This document shows, in pieces, positions 1-7,128 of a DNA stretch of 64,000 nucleotides. Position 1 is the stretch's first letter. Each line of letters begins with the position of its first letter. The DNA lies in the NCBI RefSeq assembly GCF_000419685.1, contig NZ_ATTM01000004.1, positions 1 through 64,000 of the forward strand. Reading direction: 5' to 3'. This DNA comes from Flavobacterium antarcticum DSM 19726. Lineage in GTDB: Bacteria > Bacteroidota > Bacteroidia > Flavobacteriales > Flavobacteriaceae. The translations under genes were made by a program, and so were the position numbers. The notes under the pieces were generated by a model. That model did no database searches, was not told the DNA's origin, and worked only from the letters and a program-made list of their open reading frames with translations.

Positions 1-153
1 ACCAAACTTATCGTAATCCTTGCGCCATTTATAAAGCATACTAACTCGGATACCTAATTCTCTAGCTAATTCAGTAATGTTAGAACGTTCATTACTTAAT
101 TCTACAGCTTTTATCTTAAATGCTGCATCATATTTTTTTCTATCTGTTGTCAT
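1..153 (-). CDS. IS3-family transposase OrfA, N-terminal part (cut by window edge)
   Basis: The 51 visible codons on the minus strand begin MTTDRKKYDAAFKIKAVELS and continue into ITELARELGIRVSMLYKWRK. This is the N-terminal helix-turn-helix of IS3-family OrfA proteins, which bind the insertion-sequence ends; the catalytic OrfB is normally made by -1 frameshifting downstream. The ATG is at 151-153 and the gene runs off the left edge, so OrfB and the far end of the element cannot be seen. Family assignment rests on the typical 'FK..AVEL....S....A.ELGI....LY.WRK' pattern. It lies next to a shortened hypothetical gene, which fits an insertion event. Confidence 0.85.
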   Translation of the reverse strand, partial: MTTDRKKYDAAFKIKAVELSNERSNITELARELGIRVSMLYKWRKDYDKFG

Positions 154-195
154 AAGTTAAAATTAAGTTTTTTTCTCTTAACTTAAACTCCCAGC
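1..195 (-). mobile_element. End of an IS3-like insertion sequence (right boundary estimated)
   Basis: The OrfA start and its short upstream region should lie close to one end of the element. On the minus strand the stretch just upstream reads TGGGAGTTTAAGTTAAG (around 177-193), a plausible terminal inverted repeat. The partner end is outside the window, so neither the boundary nor a target duplication can be confirmed. Confidence 0.45.
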
Positions 196-465
196 TAAAT
201 TAGTATATCCAAACACGCGTTTCAAATTAGTTTCTAAAGTATGCATTGCAGCATCTTTACTAGCAACGATACTCTTGGTTCTTGCATTTAAATTTAGTGA
301 TTTCGGATACCAATCATTCCAAGCCTCCAAACCTGTCATTATTAATGCTTTATTTTCAGCACTGACATTTAAACGAACCATGTTGTCTACTAAATGCGGA
401 ACAGACAGGTTATAATAAGTATTTTTCTCTGATTCCTTTCCAGGAAATTGTCCATCTCTAGCCAT
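178..465 (-). pseudogene. Conserved hypothetical protein, probably truncated at its C-terminus by the IS
   Basis: A 95-residue reading frame starts MARDGQFPGKESEKNTYYNL and continues with a helical segment (VPHLVDNMVRLNVSAENKAL). From memory, Bacteroidota proteins beginning MARDGQ(Y/F)PGKESEKNTYYNL are longer, about 150-230 residues. They continue after the position equivalent to VFGYTN, where this frame abruptly reads LAGSLS and stops. The stop is within about 30 bases of the transposase start, so the insertion sequence probably replaced the 3' part of the gene. No function is known to me. The frame has normal codon use and no membrane segment or signal peptide. Confidence 0.6.
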
Positions 466-558
466 ATTTTATATTTATATAATTTTAAAATTTGTTTTGA
501 TAACTATATCATTTTTTTTTTGTTTTTGTGCTTTTAGGCATTCAAAATCAGTGTTTGG

Positions 559-779
559 GAGCCTTCCCTTTGCTTGGGGGAGCTTTCCCTTTGCTCGGGG
601 GAGCTCTCCCTTTGCTCGGGGGAGCTTTCCCTTTACTCGGGGGAGCCTTCCCCTTGCTTGGGGGAGCTTTCCCTTTGCTCGGGGGAGATCTCCCTTTTGT
701 TGGGGGAGCCTTCCCTTTGCTTGGGGGAGCTCTCCCTTTTGTTTGGGGAGCCTTCCCTTTGCTTGGGGGAGGTCTCCCG
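559..779. repeat. 21-bp tandem repeat array, ten full units plus a partial one
   Basis: Units begin GAG at 559, 580, 601, 622, 643, 664, 685, 706, 727, 748 and 769, so the period is exactly 21 bp. The consensus is GAGCYTTCCCTTTGCTYGGGG. Variation is concentrated in the two bases after GAG and around the TTTGCTT segment. Several units contain a short palindrome such as GGGAGCTCTCCC or GGGAGATCTCCC, so each repeat can form a GC-rich hairpin. Because 21 is a multiple of three and the unit lacks stops, long open frames run through it on both strands, but I do not consider these genes. GC content is far above the surroundings. Confidence 0.95.
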
Positions 780-1473
780 AAACCCTAAAAATGTGTCCCA
801 AAGCACAAAAAACACAGCACTTAATTTAGGGGAAACCCAACCCTGCTTTGCCTGAACAACGCAAAACCCTTGGGATAGATGCCAATGGTTAGTAAATAGG
901 TGGAGAAAATGATTGTTGTAGTATTTTTAGCTTGCAAACTCATTTTGGCATTTATTTAATTTGTTGTGGCGGTTCGTGTTTCATTGCTCCTTTTAGTCCG
1001 GTTGCAAAACGGAGCTTGTTGTTTGAATTTAGAACATTCATTAGTTACCAATTGACCTTGAATAATTCTTGAATTGTTGTTCAAACTTGTCTTGTGAATT
1101 TAGAAAACAATTATGTCACAAAAACTCCCTACAAATGGGTATTTTTCAATTATTTTTCTGACTGCTAGTAAGTTGAATTTCTTTGAATATTAGGTAGGGA
1201 ATGTTTTATTACGTTTTACTTTTAGCAAAAAAGAGATGTTTTAGGTTGGCGAAAATAGGAATAATGTAGTGGGGTGTTTTTTGAGGTTTGAAAAAAGCCA
1301 AAATTATTGCGGACGAAAACGTCGATTGAAGAGGGATTTGTGAAGTTTTGTGATTGAGAGGTAAAAGAGGAAGAACAATCTAAATTTATAAGCATGTGAG
1401 CAAAACGTACCGTAAATAAAAAGTCCATTTGATAATTTTTGATGGTATTTTAATACATTTACAATTCAATAAT

Positions 1474-1491
1474 GTCTGACGTTTGTCAGAC
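1474..1491. repeat. Perfect 7-bp inverted repeat upstream of the DUF2971 gene
   Basis: GTCTGAC-GTTT-GTCAGAC lies about 75-95 bases before the start codon. It could be a protein-binding operator or a small hairpin; nothing else identifies it. Confidence 0.6.
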
Positions 1492-1509
1492 TTATGCATA
1501 GAAAAGGTG

Positions 1510-1544
1510 TTGTATATGTGTGAAGGCACAAGACATATATACAA
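1510..1544. repeat. Imperfect inverted repeat just upstream of the DUF2971 gene
   Basis: TTGTATATGT (1510-1519) and ACATATATACAA (1533-1544) are near-complementary arms around GTGAAGGCACAAG. The repeat ends 23 bases before the start codon and is immediately followed by GTTACCTGCAA. Confidence 0.55.
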
Positions 1545-1567
1545 GTTACCTGCAATATTAAACCAAA

Positions 1568-2347
1568 ATGAGAAAAATATCCTTTTCAGAAATTTTAGAA
1601 AGCGGAATATCTAGCGGACAAGTTTCTCAATATCTATACAAATATAGAACTATTGATTCTCTGAAAAAAATTTTAGAAAATGATTCATTATGGTTTTCAA
1701 GTCCGCAAGATTTTAATGACCCTTTCGACTGCCAAATCGTACCAGATACGAATAATACTGAAGAAGAAATTATAGAATTTTTAAAGTCAAATGCTCCTGA
1801 AGGCACATCTGAAGAAAGTATTTCTTCTTTAGCATTAAAAATTTTTAATAATCCAGAGATTTGGAAAAAAACAATTGAAGGAGTTTTTAGGGACGTAATT
1901 AATGCAACAGGCGTTTGTTGTTTTACTGCAAATGAAACTAATTTACTTATGTGGTCTCACTATACTGATTCTCATAAAGGCGTATGTTTGAAATTCGACA
2001 TTACTAAAGATCCTGAATATTTTGCGTATCCTTTAGAAGTAAAATACACAACGGATTATCCTGCCTATAATCATTTAACAAATCTAGGAGAAATAGTAAA
2101 CCTCGTTGCTTTATCTAAATCTATTGCTTGGGAATATGAAGCAGAAATTAGAGTACTTAGACCTGAACAAAATGGATTAATTCCATTCAACAAAAATGCA
2201 TTGGTCGAAATAATATTTGGTTGCAATTCTTCTGAAAATAGCATTAAAGAAATTACTGAGCTTGTAAATAAAAATCTATACCAAGTAAAATTTAAAAAAG
2301 CTAAAAGAAAGCAACGTGAATTTGGTTTAACGATCACTGACTTATAA
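1568..2347 (+). CDS. DUF2971 family protein
   Basis: This 259-residue soluble protein matches the DUF2971 pattern. It has an N-terminal YLYKYR(T) motif, then LWFSSPQDFNDPFDCQ (about residues 53-68), a central GVCCFTANETNLLMWSHYTD block (about 115-135) followed by GVCLKFD, and a C-terminal EIIFGCN segment. The SLWFS...FNDPFD and MWSHY...G.C..F blocks are the family hallmarks. The biochemical function is unknown. Members are commonly found as accessory genes near mobile DNA, and a role in phage or stress defence has been suggested but is not shown here. It sits between upstream inverted repeats and downstream repeat R1, in a variable region with insertion-sequence remains. Confidence 0.8.
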   Translation: MRKISFSEILESGISSGQVSQYLYKYRTIDSLKKILENDSLWFSSPQDFNDPFDCQIVPDTNNTEEEIIEFLKSNAPEGTSEESISSLALKIFNNPEIWKKTIEGVFRDVINATGVCCFTANETNLLMWSHYTDSHKGVCLKFDITKDPEYFAYPLEVKYTTDYPAYNHLTNLGEIVNLVALSKSIAWEYEAEIRVLRPEQNGLIPFNKNALVEIIFGCNSSENSIKEITELVNKNLYQVKFKKAKRKQREFGLTITDL

Positions 2348-2358
2348 AGACTACTGCC

Positions 2359-2633
2359 AATCGAGTAGACTGCCCCACTAGAAACTAGCAGGGAGAGCCT
2401 CTCACACCACCGAGCGTACGGGTCATCCCGTTAAAAATCGGGACAGGCTGTACTTGTCGGTTCGCAAAGAAATGGATTGATTTGGATGTAAGATTGCGAG
2501 AAATCCAAATGATGTGTTGCATCATTAAATATAGATAACAACTGATTCGTATGTATTTAATAATTTATATTTGGAAGTAATTAAACGTGGGTTTTTTCAC
2601 GGACTGACGTTACTTGCAAGCTTAAAAAAAACG
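2359..2633. repeat. Intergenic repeat R1 (hairpin-rich), first copy
   Basis: R1 begins AATCGAGTAGACTGCCCC twelve bases after the DUF2971 stop codon and ends near GCAAGCTTAAAAAAAACG. It aligns with R2 at 3921-4215 at roughly 90% identity by eye outside two indels. Structural pieces are the hairpin CCCCACTAG-AAA-CTAGCAGGG (2373-2393), a TCCCG...CGGGA hairpin unique to this copy (about 2425-2445), ATGATG-TGTTG-CATCAT, and AAATATA...TATATTT arms. No protein frame fits. It may be a non-autonomous mobile element or a structured RNA. Confidence 0.85.
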
Positions 2634-2684
2634 CAACTGAAAAAAAATTGAATAGTTACTGTCTTTACATTAAAACATTAAACA

Positions 2685-3908
2685 ATGAAAAACACATTCT
2701 TTCTTCTCTTATTTTCAACATTTATTATTTCGTGCAGTCAAAAAACACTAACCACTATGACAATCGGTAATAATATAAATGATAGCTTGACTAAAAAATT
2801 AAAATTATCTTATGAAAAAGATGCCATTATTGGATTTTCAGTTTCCGTAGTAAATGAAAAAGGATTGATTTACGATAAAGGTTTTGGACATACTGATATT
2901 GAGCAAAATAAAGCATACACTTCGAGTACAACCCAAAACATAGCTTCAATATCCAAAACACTTATAGGAATATCTTTGTTAAAGGCACAAGAATTGGGAA
3001 AATTAAATATAAATGACCCTATCAATAAGTACTTGCCTTTTAAAATTATTAACCCAAACCATCCTGAAACCCCAATCTTAATCAAGCATTTGGCTTATCA
3101 TACTTCTTCAATTATTGACCTTGACGAAGTTTATGCAAAATCCTATGTTTTAACTAAAAATAAACACGCCGAAAATGAAGGTGTTTATGACTATTTCAAT
3201 AAATCTGAAACCAATATTTCATTATTAAGTTTTATTCAAAATAGTCTTACTCAAAATGGAAAATGGTACAGAAATGACTCATTTTCAAATACTAAACCGG
3301 GAGAAAAACGGGAATATTCAAATATTGCGGCGGCTCTGTGTGCTTTAGTAATAGAATCTGCAACTGGGCAAGATTATCGTTCTTTTACTAAAGACTACAT
3401 TTTGAAACCATTAAAAATGAATAGTTCTGGTTGGACATCAAGGGACATTGATTCAACAAAACGTTCTCGACTCTTTGCGAACAAAGAGAAAATGATAGCC
3501 GAATATTCACTTATAACTTATGCTGATGGTGGGTTTCTAACTTCGAGTCGCGATTTAGGTTTGTATTTATCTGAACTTATAAATGGCTATGCTGGAAATG
3601 GAAAATTACTCAATAAAGAAAGTTATAAAAAACTCTTTGAAAAACAGCAATCTTTAAACAACGAAAAAACTGAAGACTATGGTATTTTCATTGAATATCG
3701 TGATGGCTTTTTAAACATTAAAAATGATATGATTGGTCATAATGGTTCTGATCCAGGCGTGTTTACAGCAATGTATTTTAATCCGAAAACTAAAATAGGA
3801 AAAATAGTTTTGGTAAATACGGATACGGATTTCACAGATGATGTATGGCCCGAGATAGAGCAAATATGGAAAACATTATCGGAATATGAAGAGACAATGA
3901 ATAAATAA
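2685..3908 (+). CDS. Serine hydrolase of the beta-lactamase/DD-peptidase fold, lipoprotein
   Basis: This 407-residue protein has a lipoprotein signal (hydrophobic stretch followed by IISC, Cys17), so it is probably anchored in the cell envelope. The three active-site elements of the PF00144 class C beta-lactamase-like family are present: SISK (Ser88-Lys91, nucleophile and base), YSN (Tyr211-Asn213) and HNG (His352-Gly354). Substrates in this family range from peptidoglycan peptides to D-amino-acid peptides and esters, and the sequence does not tell which. Resistance to beta-lactams cannot be inferred. The gene lies alone between repeats R1 and R2. The next gene is a second but clearly different member of the same superfamily. 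Confidence 0.85.
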   Translation: MKNTFFLLLFSTFIISCSQKTLTTMTIGNNINDSLTKKLKLSYEKDAIIGFSVSVVNEKGLIYDKGFGHTDIEQNKAYTSSTTQNIASISKTLIGISLLKAQELGKLNINDPINKYLPFKIINPNHPETPILIKHLAYHTSSIIDLDEVYAKSYVLTKNKHAENEGVYDYFNKSETNISLLSFIQNSLTQNGKWYRNDSFSNTKPGEKREYSNIAAALCALVIESATGQDYRSFTKDYILKPLKMNSSGWTSRDIDSTKRSRLFANKEKMIAEYSLITYADGGFLTSSRDLGLYLSELINGYAGNGKLLNKESYKKLFEKQQSLNNEKTEDYGIFIEYRDGFLNIKNDMIGHNGSDPGVFTAMYFNPKTKIGKIVLVNTDTDFTDDVWPEIEQIWKTLSEYEETMNK

Positions 3909-3920
3909 AAACCAGCAGGT

Positions 3921-4215
3921 AATCGAGTAGACTGCCCCGCTAGAAACTAGCAGGGAGAGCCTCTCAAATATTTATATTCACGAAAACCAAAAAAGCAATA
4001 ATAAATTGAGTACACCACCGAACGTAAGGGTAACGTACTCGGCGGTTAGCAAAGAGATGGATTGAGTTGGATGTAAAATTGCTAGAAATCCAATTGATGT
4101 GTTGCATTATTAAATATAAATAACAACTGAGTCGTACGTATTTAATTATTTATATTTGGAAGTAATAAAATGTGGTTTTTTTCACGGACTGAAGTTACGC
4201 AAGCTTAAAAAAACG
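3921..4215. repeat. Intergenic repeat R2 (hairpin-rich), second copy
   Basis: R2 is in the same orientation as R1 and also begins just after a stop codon (AATCGAGTAGACTGCCCC). The first hairpin is better paired than in R1 (CCCCGCTAG-AAA-CTAGCAGGG, 3935-3955). R2 has an extra AT-rich insert at about 3967-4012 and lacks R1's TCCCG hairpin. It then shares CACCACCG, GGATTGA.TTGGATGTAA, TGATGTGTTGCAT and TTTATATTTGGAAGTAA, ending at GCAAGCTTAAAAAAACG. The two copies flank the lipoprotein hydrolase as direct repeats. Confidence 0.85.
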
Positions 4216-4289
4216 AGCAGAATTCGAGAAATTATGTAACAAATCGCAACTGTTTTGTACTTACTAGTATCAATCATCAATCAAAATCC

Positions 4290-5936
4290 ATGAAATCAAA
4301 AATCACAACTATCGCTTTAAGTCTTTTGACTTGCTTAAATGTATCTGCTCAAAAAAACGAATTTGTTAAACAGGACAGTATTATTTATCCAATTCATAAG
4401 TTAAACATTGGTAAAGTTTCATTTATGAGACAAACAATCGCAATAGAAAACTTTAAGCAAACAGACTTTTTACAAACATTTGAACTAAAAGAAAAAACAG
4501 ATCTGAATATTCGAGTTTTTTTAGATCAATCTTTGACAAATTATCTTCATTTATTATCACCAAATGCAACTGCCGAGGAATTGACAAAGAATGGAAATTA
4601 TCAATTTACATTTTATGTCGACAACAAAAAAATTTATGTTGAAAACCTAAATATTGGTGCAGGAAGTACGGAAAGCAAAAATCAACAAACAATTTTTAGA
4701 GTTCCATTAATAAGTTCAACAAACGAAGATTCTTGGGGAAAATTTCTATGGTATAGATTTTTTGGAAATGGCGGACAAGATGCTCTTTCAGAAGGAGAAC
4801 ATATTCTTCAAATTGAAATCAGACCCTATTTAAAGTTAACGGAAGTGCTAACAGGAAATGTTATTGCTGAAGGAAAATTGAAGATAATCGTACCTGAAAT
4901 AAAAATTAACAAACAGCTTGTTAAAGTTCAATTGGTTAAACCAACCAAAGATTGGCAGATTTCATCTGAAAAAATTGATACTCTTAAAATTGAGGAATTG
5001 AATAGAAAAATTGCGAAACAAACTTATAAAAATGTAACAAGTATAGTTGCAATAAAAAACGGAAAAATATTACTTGAAGAATATTTCAATGGCGCAAATA
5101 GGAAAACGCTTCATGACACACGTTCTGTTGGAAAATCATTTGCTTCAACTCTTTTAGGCATTGCCATAAAAGAAAAATACATAAAAAGTGAAAATAAAAC
5201 TTTAAAAGATTTTTATAATTTAGAATCTTTTAAAAATTATTCAGCATCAAAAGACAGTATAACTTTAAAAAGTTTACTAACAATGAGTTCAACTTTTGAA
5301 GGTTCTGATATGAACTCTGAATCCATTGGTCACGAAGAAAATATGTACCCTACTAATAATTGGGTTGACTTTACCTTAAATCTTCCAATTGATAAAACAA
5401 AGCAACTAAATAAGCAATGGGATTATTTTACAGCAGGTTGCATAGTTTTAGGCGACATAATTGACAAATCTGTACCAAATGGTTTAGAAAAATACGCGGA
5501 CAAAAATCTATTTCGTCCATTAAATATTACAAAATACAAGTGGCAATTTACACCTCAAAAAGTAGCAAATACCGCAGGAAGTTTACAATTAAGTTCATTA
5601 GATTATGCCAAATATGGACAGCTATACAAAAATCAAGGAACTTGGAATGGAAAACAAATTTTATCAAAAGAATGGATTGCGAAAAGTTTGTCACATCAAA
5701 TGACAATATCCGAAGATGAATTTTACGGATATCTGTTTTGGAATAAGACCTACAAAATAAATGGCTTTGATTATGAGGTTTACTACTCTAGCGGAAATGG
5801 TGGAAATAGAATTTTTATTTTTAAAGACCAACCGATCGTCATTGTAATTACTTCGACAGCATACAATACGCCATACGGAGAACAACAAATTGAAAAAATT
5901 ATGCAAGAATATTTAATAGAAGCAATAACGAAATAG
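4290..5936 (+). CDS. Serine hydrolase with N-terminal accessory domain (beta-lactamase fold, NylB-like)
   Basis: This 548-residue protein has a cleavable signal peptide (LTCLNVSA-Q, cleavage near residue 20) and is exported. Residues about 25-230 form an all-beta-looking domain I do not recognise. Residues about 235-548 are a PF00144 serine hydrolase domain with SVGK (Ser279-Lys282), YFTAG (Tyr379) and SGNGG (501-505). This motif set resembles 6-aminohexanoate-oligomer hydrolase relatives more than classical penicillin-binding proteins. The substrate is unknown. The gene follows R2 and shows little similarity to its neighbour outside the shared fold, so it is not a recent tandem copy. It ends before a GGCAGTTAACAGC segment typical of this accessory region. 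Confidence 0.8.
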   Translation: MKSKITTIALSLLTCLNVSAQKNEFVKQDSIIYPIHKLNIGKVSFMRQTIAIENFKQTDFLQTFELKEKTDLNIRVFLDQSLTNYLHLLSPNATAEELTKNGNYQFTFYVDNKKIYVENLNIGAGSTESKNQQTIFRVPLISSTNEDSWGKFLWYRFFGNGGQDALSEGEHILQIEIRPYLKLTEVLTGNVIAEGKLKIIVPEIKINKQLVKVQLVKPTKDWQISSEKIDTLKIEELNRKIAKQTYKNVTSIVAIKNGKILLEEYFNGANRKTLHDTRSVGKSFASTLLGIAIKEKYIKSENKTLKDFYNLESFKNYSASKDSITLKSLLTMSSTFEGSDMNSESIGHEENMYPTNNWVDFTLNLPIDKTKQLNKQWDYFTAGCIVLGDIIDKSVPNGLEKYADKNLFRPLNITKYKWQFTPQKVANTAGSLQLSSLDYAKYGQLYKNQGTWNGKQILSKEWIAKSLSHQMTISEDEFYGYLFWNKTYKINGFDYEVYYSSGNGGNRIFIFKDQPIVIVITSTAYNTPYGEQQIEKIMQEYLIEAITK

Positions 5937-6150
5937 AAAAAAGGCAGTTAACAGCAAACGGTTCGTATGTAAAGCAATTTAAGTTATTAACCCCGCTGGC
6001 CCACGAATCCCTTCGTGGAGCTTGCAATAATCCCGATCGTATGGATCAATTGAACTTTCATCGGTAAAACTGATTAAATACCTTCAACACTAATCTACTT
6101 AACGCTTAAAATACTCCACATAAAGATTGGTATTGAGGTACTGAATCGAG
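5937..6150. other. Intergenic segment with a perfect hairpin
   Basis: After the hydrolase stop come GGCAGTTAACAGC and a perfect hairpin CCACGAA-TCCC-TTCGTGG (6001-6018). The hairpin lacks a T-tract, so it is not a classical terminator. No gene is seen. The segment marks the end of the accessory cargo genes. Confidence 0.6.
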
Positions 6151-6158
6151 TTCAGCAC

Positions 6159-6246
6159 GAGCACCCCTAGCCTAGATGGAAGTGACATCCTTTTTTCTGC
6201 TTTCTTTAAGCAGGAAAAAGATAGAACGTAAAGCTGGAAATAGCTC
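6159..6246 (+). ncRNA. Structured intergenic element, copy A (flavo-1-like candidate)
   Basis: The closing stem is GAGC (6159-6162) with GCTC (6243-6246). The left arm contains CTAGATGGAAGTGACATCC, followed by a central hairpin TTTTTTCTGCTT-TCTTT-AAGCAGGAAAAAG (about 6191-6220). The right arm is ATAGAACGTAAAGCTGGAAA. The same architecture recurs at 15938-16034 and 51953-52097. Such elements are widespread between genes in Flavobacterium, and I suspect they correspond to the flavo-1 RNA motif, but this is from memory and untested. The T/A-rich central hairpin could also terminate transcription. Confidence 0.55.
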
Positions 6247-6329
6247 CTAAAGAAAATAATTATTGGTAATGTGATTTATTTTCAAGTATAACCTTACGTT
6301 AATTACTCGTCTTTCTTTTTAATAATTTA

Positions 6330-6337
6330 TAATTTTG
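6330..6337 (+). promoter_or_regulatory. Putative -7 box of the SDR gene
   Basis: TAATTTTG matches the Bacteroidota TAnnTTTG -7 element. It lies 19 bases before the ATG at 6356; no clear -33 TTG is seen at the expected distance. Confidence 0.45.
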
Positions 6338-6355
6338 CTTTTTAAAATAACAAAC

Positions 6356-7072
6356 ATGAAAAATTTAAAAGGTCAAAAAGCGATAATTACAGGCGGTGGA
6401 AAAGGGTTAGGAAAAGCAACTGCATTGGCTTTCGCCAAAGAAGGAATTGACGTTGCAATCACAGGCAGAAACGAAAAAAACCTGCAAGAAACAGTTGCCG
6501 AACTTAAAGCGTTAGGCGTAAATGCTACTTATGCGTTGTTCGATGTTGGCAATCACAGCGAAGTAAAAACAGGAATTGAAAGCATTGTAAAAGAATTTGG
6601 TTCCCTAGATATTTTAGTAAATAACGCCGGAATTGCATCTTTTGGAAAGTTTCTAGAAATGAATGCGGAAGATTGGCAAGCCATTATGCAAACCAATGTC
6701 ATGGGAATGTATTATGTGACGAGAGAAGTTTTGCCGCACTTGATCAACAACAAGCAAGGGGATATTTTTAATATTTCATCTACTGCAGGAATCAACGGAA
6801 ATGCAGGAACTTCGGCTTATTCAGCTTCTAAATTTGCCGTAATCGGTTTGTCAGAATCATTGATGAAAGAGGTTCGAAAAGACAACATCCGCGTTTGTAC
6901 CTTGACACCAAGTACCATCGCCTCTCAAATGTCACTTGATTTAGGAATTACTGATGGTGATGTTGAAAAGGTATTGCAACCAGAAGATTTTGCCGAATTA
7001 ATCGTAAGCGCTTTGCAATTGCCAAGAAGAGCGATGTTGAAATCAGCTTCTTTATGGTCTACAAATCCATAA
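6356..7072 (+). CDS. SDR-family oxidoreductase (FabG-like 3-ketoacyl reductase)
   Basis: This is a classical short-chain dehydrogenase/reductase of 238 residues from MKNLKGQKAI. The frame stays open 7 codons further upstream, but that would overlap the -7 box, so the ATG at 6356 is preferred. The Rossmann glycine motif TGGGKGLG lies near residues 12-19. NNAG is near residue 87, the catalytic Ser is in ISSTAG, and the catalytic YSASK follows near residue 150. The cofactor is probably NADP(H), given TGRNEKN after the second strand. Length and motifs fit FabG-like 3-oxoacyl-ACP reductases, but the substrate cannot be fixed. It is monocistronic and shares a bidirectional terminator with the convergent peptidase gene. 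Confidence 0.85.
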   Translation: MKNLKGQKAIITGGGKGLGKATALAFAKEGIDVAITGRNEKNLQETVAELKALGVNATYALFDVGNHSEVKTGIESIVKEFGSLDILVNNAGIASFGKFLEMNAEDWQAIMQTNVMGMYYVTREVLPHLINNKQGDIFNISSTAGINGNAGTSAYSASKFAVIGLSESLMKEVRKDNIRVCTLTPSTIASQMSLDLGITDGDVEKVLQPEDFAELIVSALQLPRRAMLKSASLWSTNP

Positions 7073-7090
7073 AACACAAGCTATAAAAAA

Positions 7091-7119
7091 AGCGACTTAG
7101 TAGTAAGTCGCTTTTTTTA
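7091..7119. terminator. Bidirectional terminator between the SDR and M3 peptidase genes
   Basis: AGCGACTTA (7091-7099) pairs with TAAGTCGCT (7104-7112), with an A-run before and a T-run after. It serves both convergent genes. Confidence 0.9.
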
Positions 7120-7128
7120 TGCTTTTAA

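Larger units (their letters stand above)
790..1567. other. Gene-poor stretch with degraded-looking sequence
   Basis: No convincing gene was found across about 780 bases. A short minus-strand frame (1222-1428) has atypical composition and no recognisable family. The segment around 968-1014 (GGCGGTTCGTG followed by GTCCGGTTGCAAAACGGAGC) resembles sequences found next to accessory genes in flavobacteria, by recollection only. The right end carries two inverted repeats, listed separately. Confidence 0.5.

Noticed and set aside
559..779. CRISPR array
   Set aside because: Units are directly contiguous with no variable spacers, and no cas genes are present.
475..829. Several overlapping open frames on both strands across the 21-bp repeats
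   Set aside because: The 21-bp unit has no stop codon and is a multiple of three, so frames stay open by chance. The products are heptapeptide repeats without a start context or homology.
1222..1428. 68-residue minus-strand frame
   Set aside because: Composition is unusual (many Ser, Phe, Asn), there is no family resemblance, and no promoter or neighbour supports it.
2359..4215. Complete group II intron
   Set aside because: There is no reverse transcriptase frame and no clear domain V; only a vague hairpin similarity was seen.
790..6150. Integron
   Set aside because: No integrase gene is visible, and the boundary motifs do not have attC architecture (paired R and L boxes). The repeats are too long and lie after stop codons only in part.
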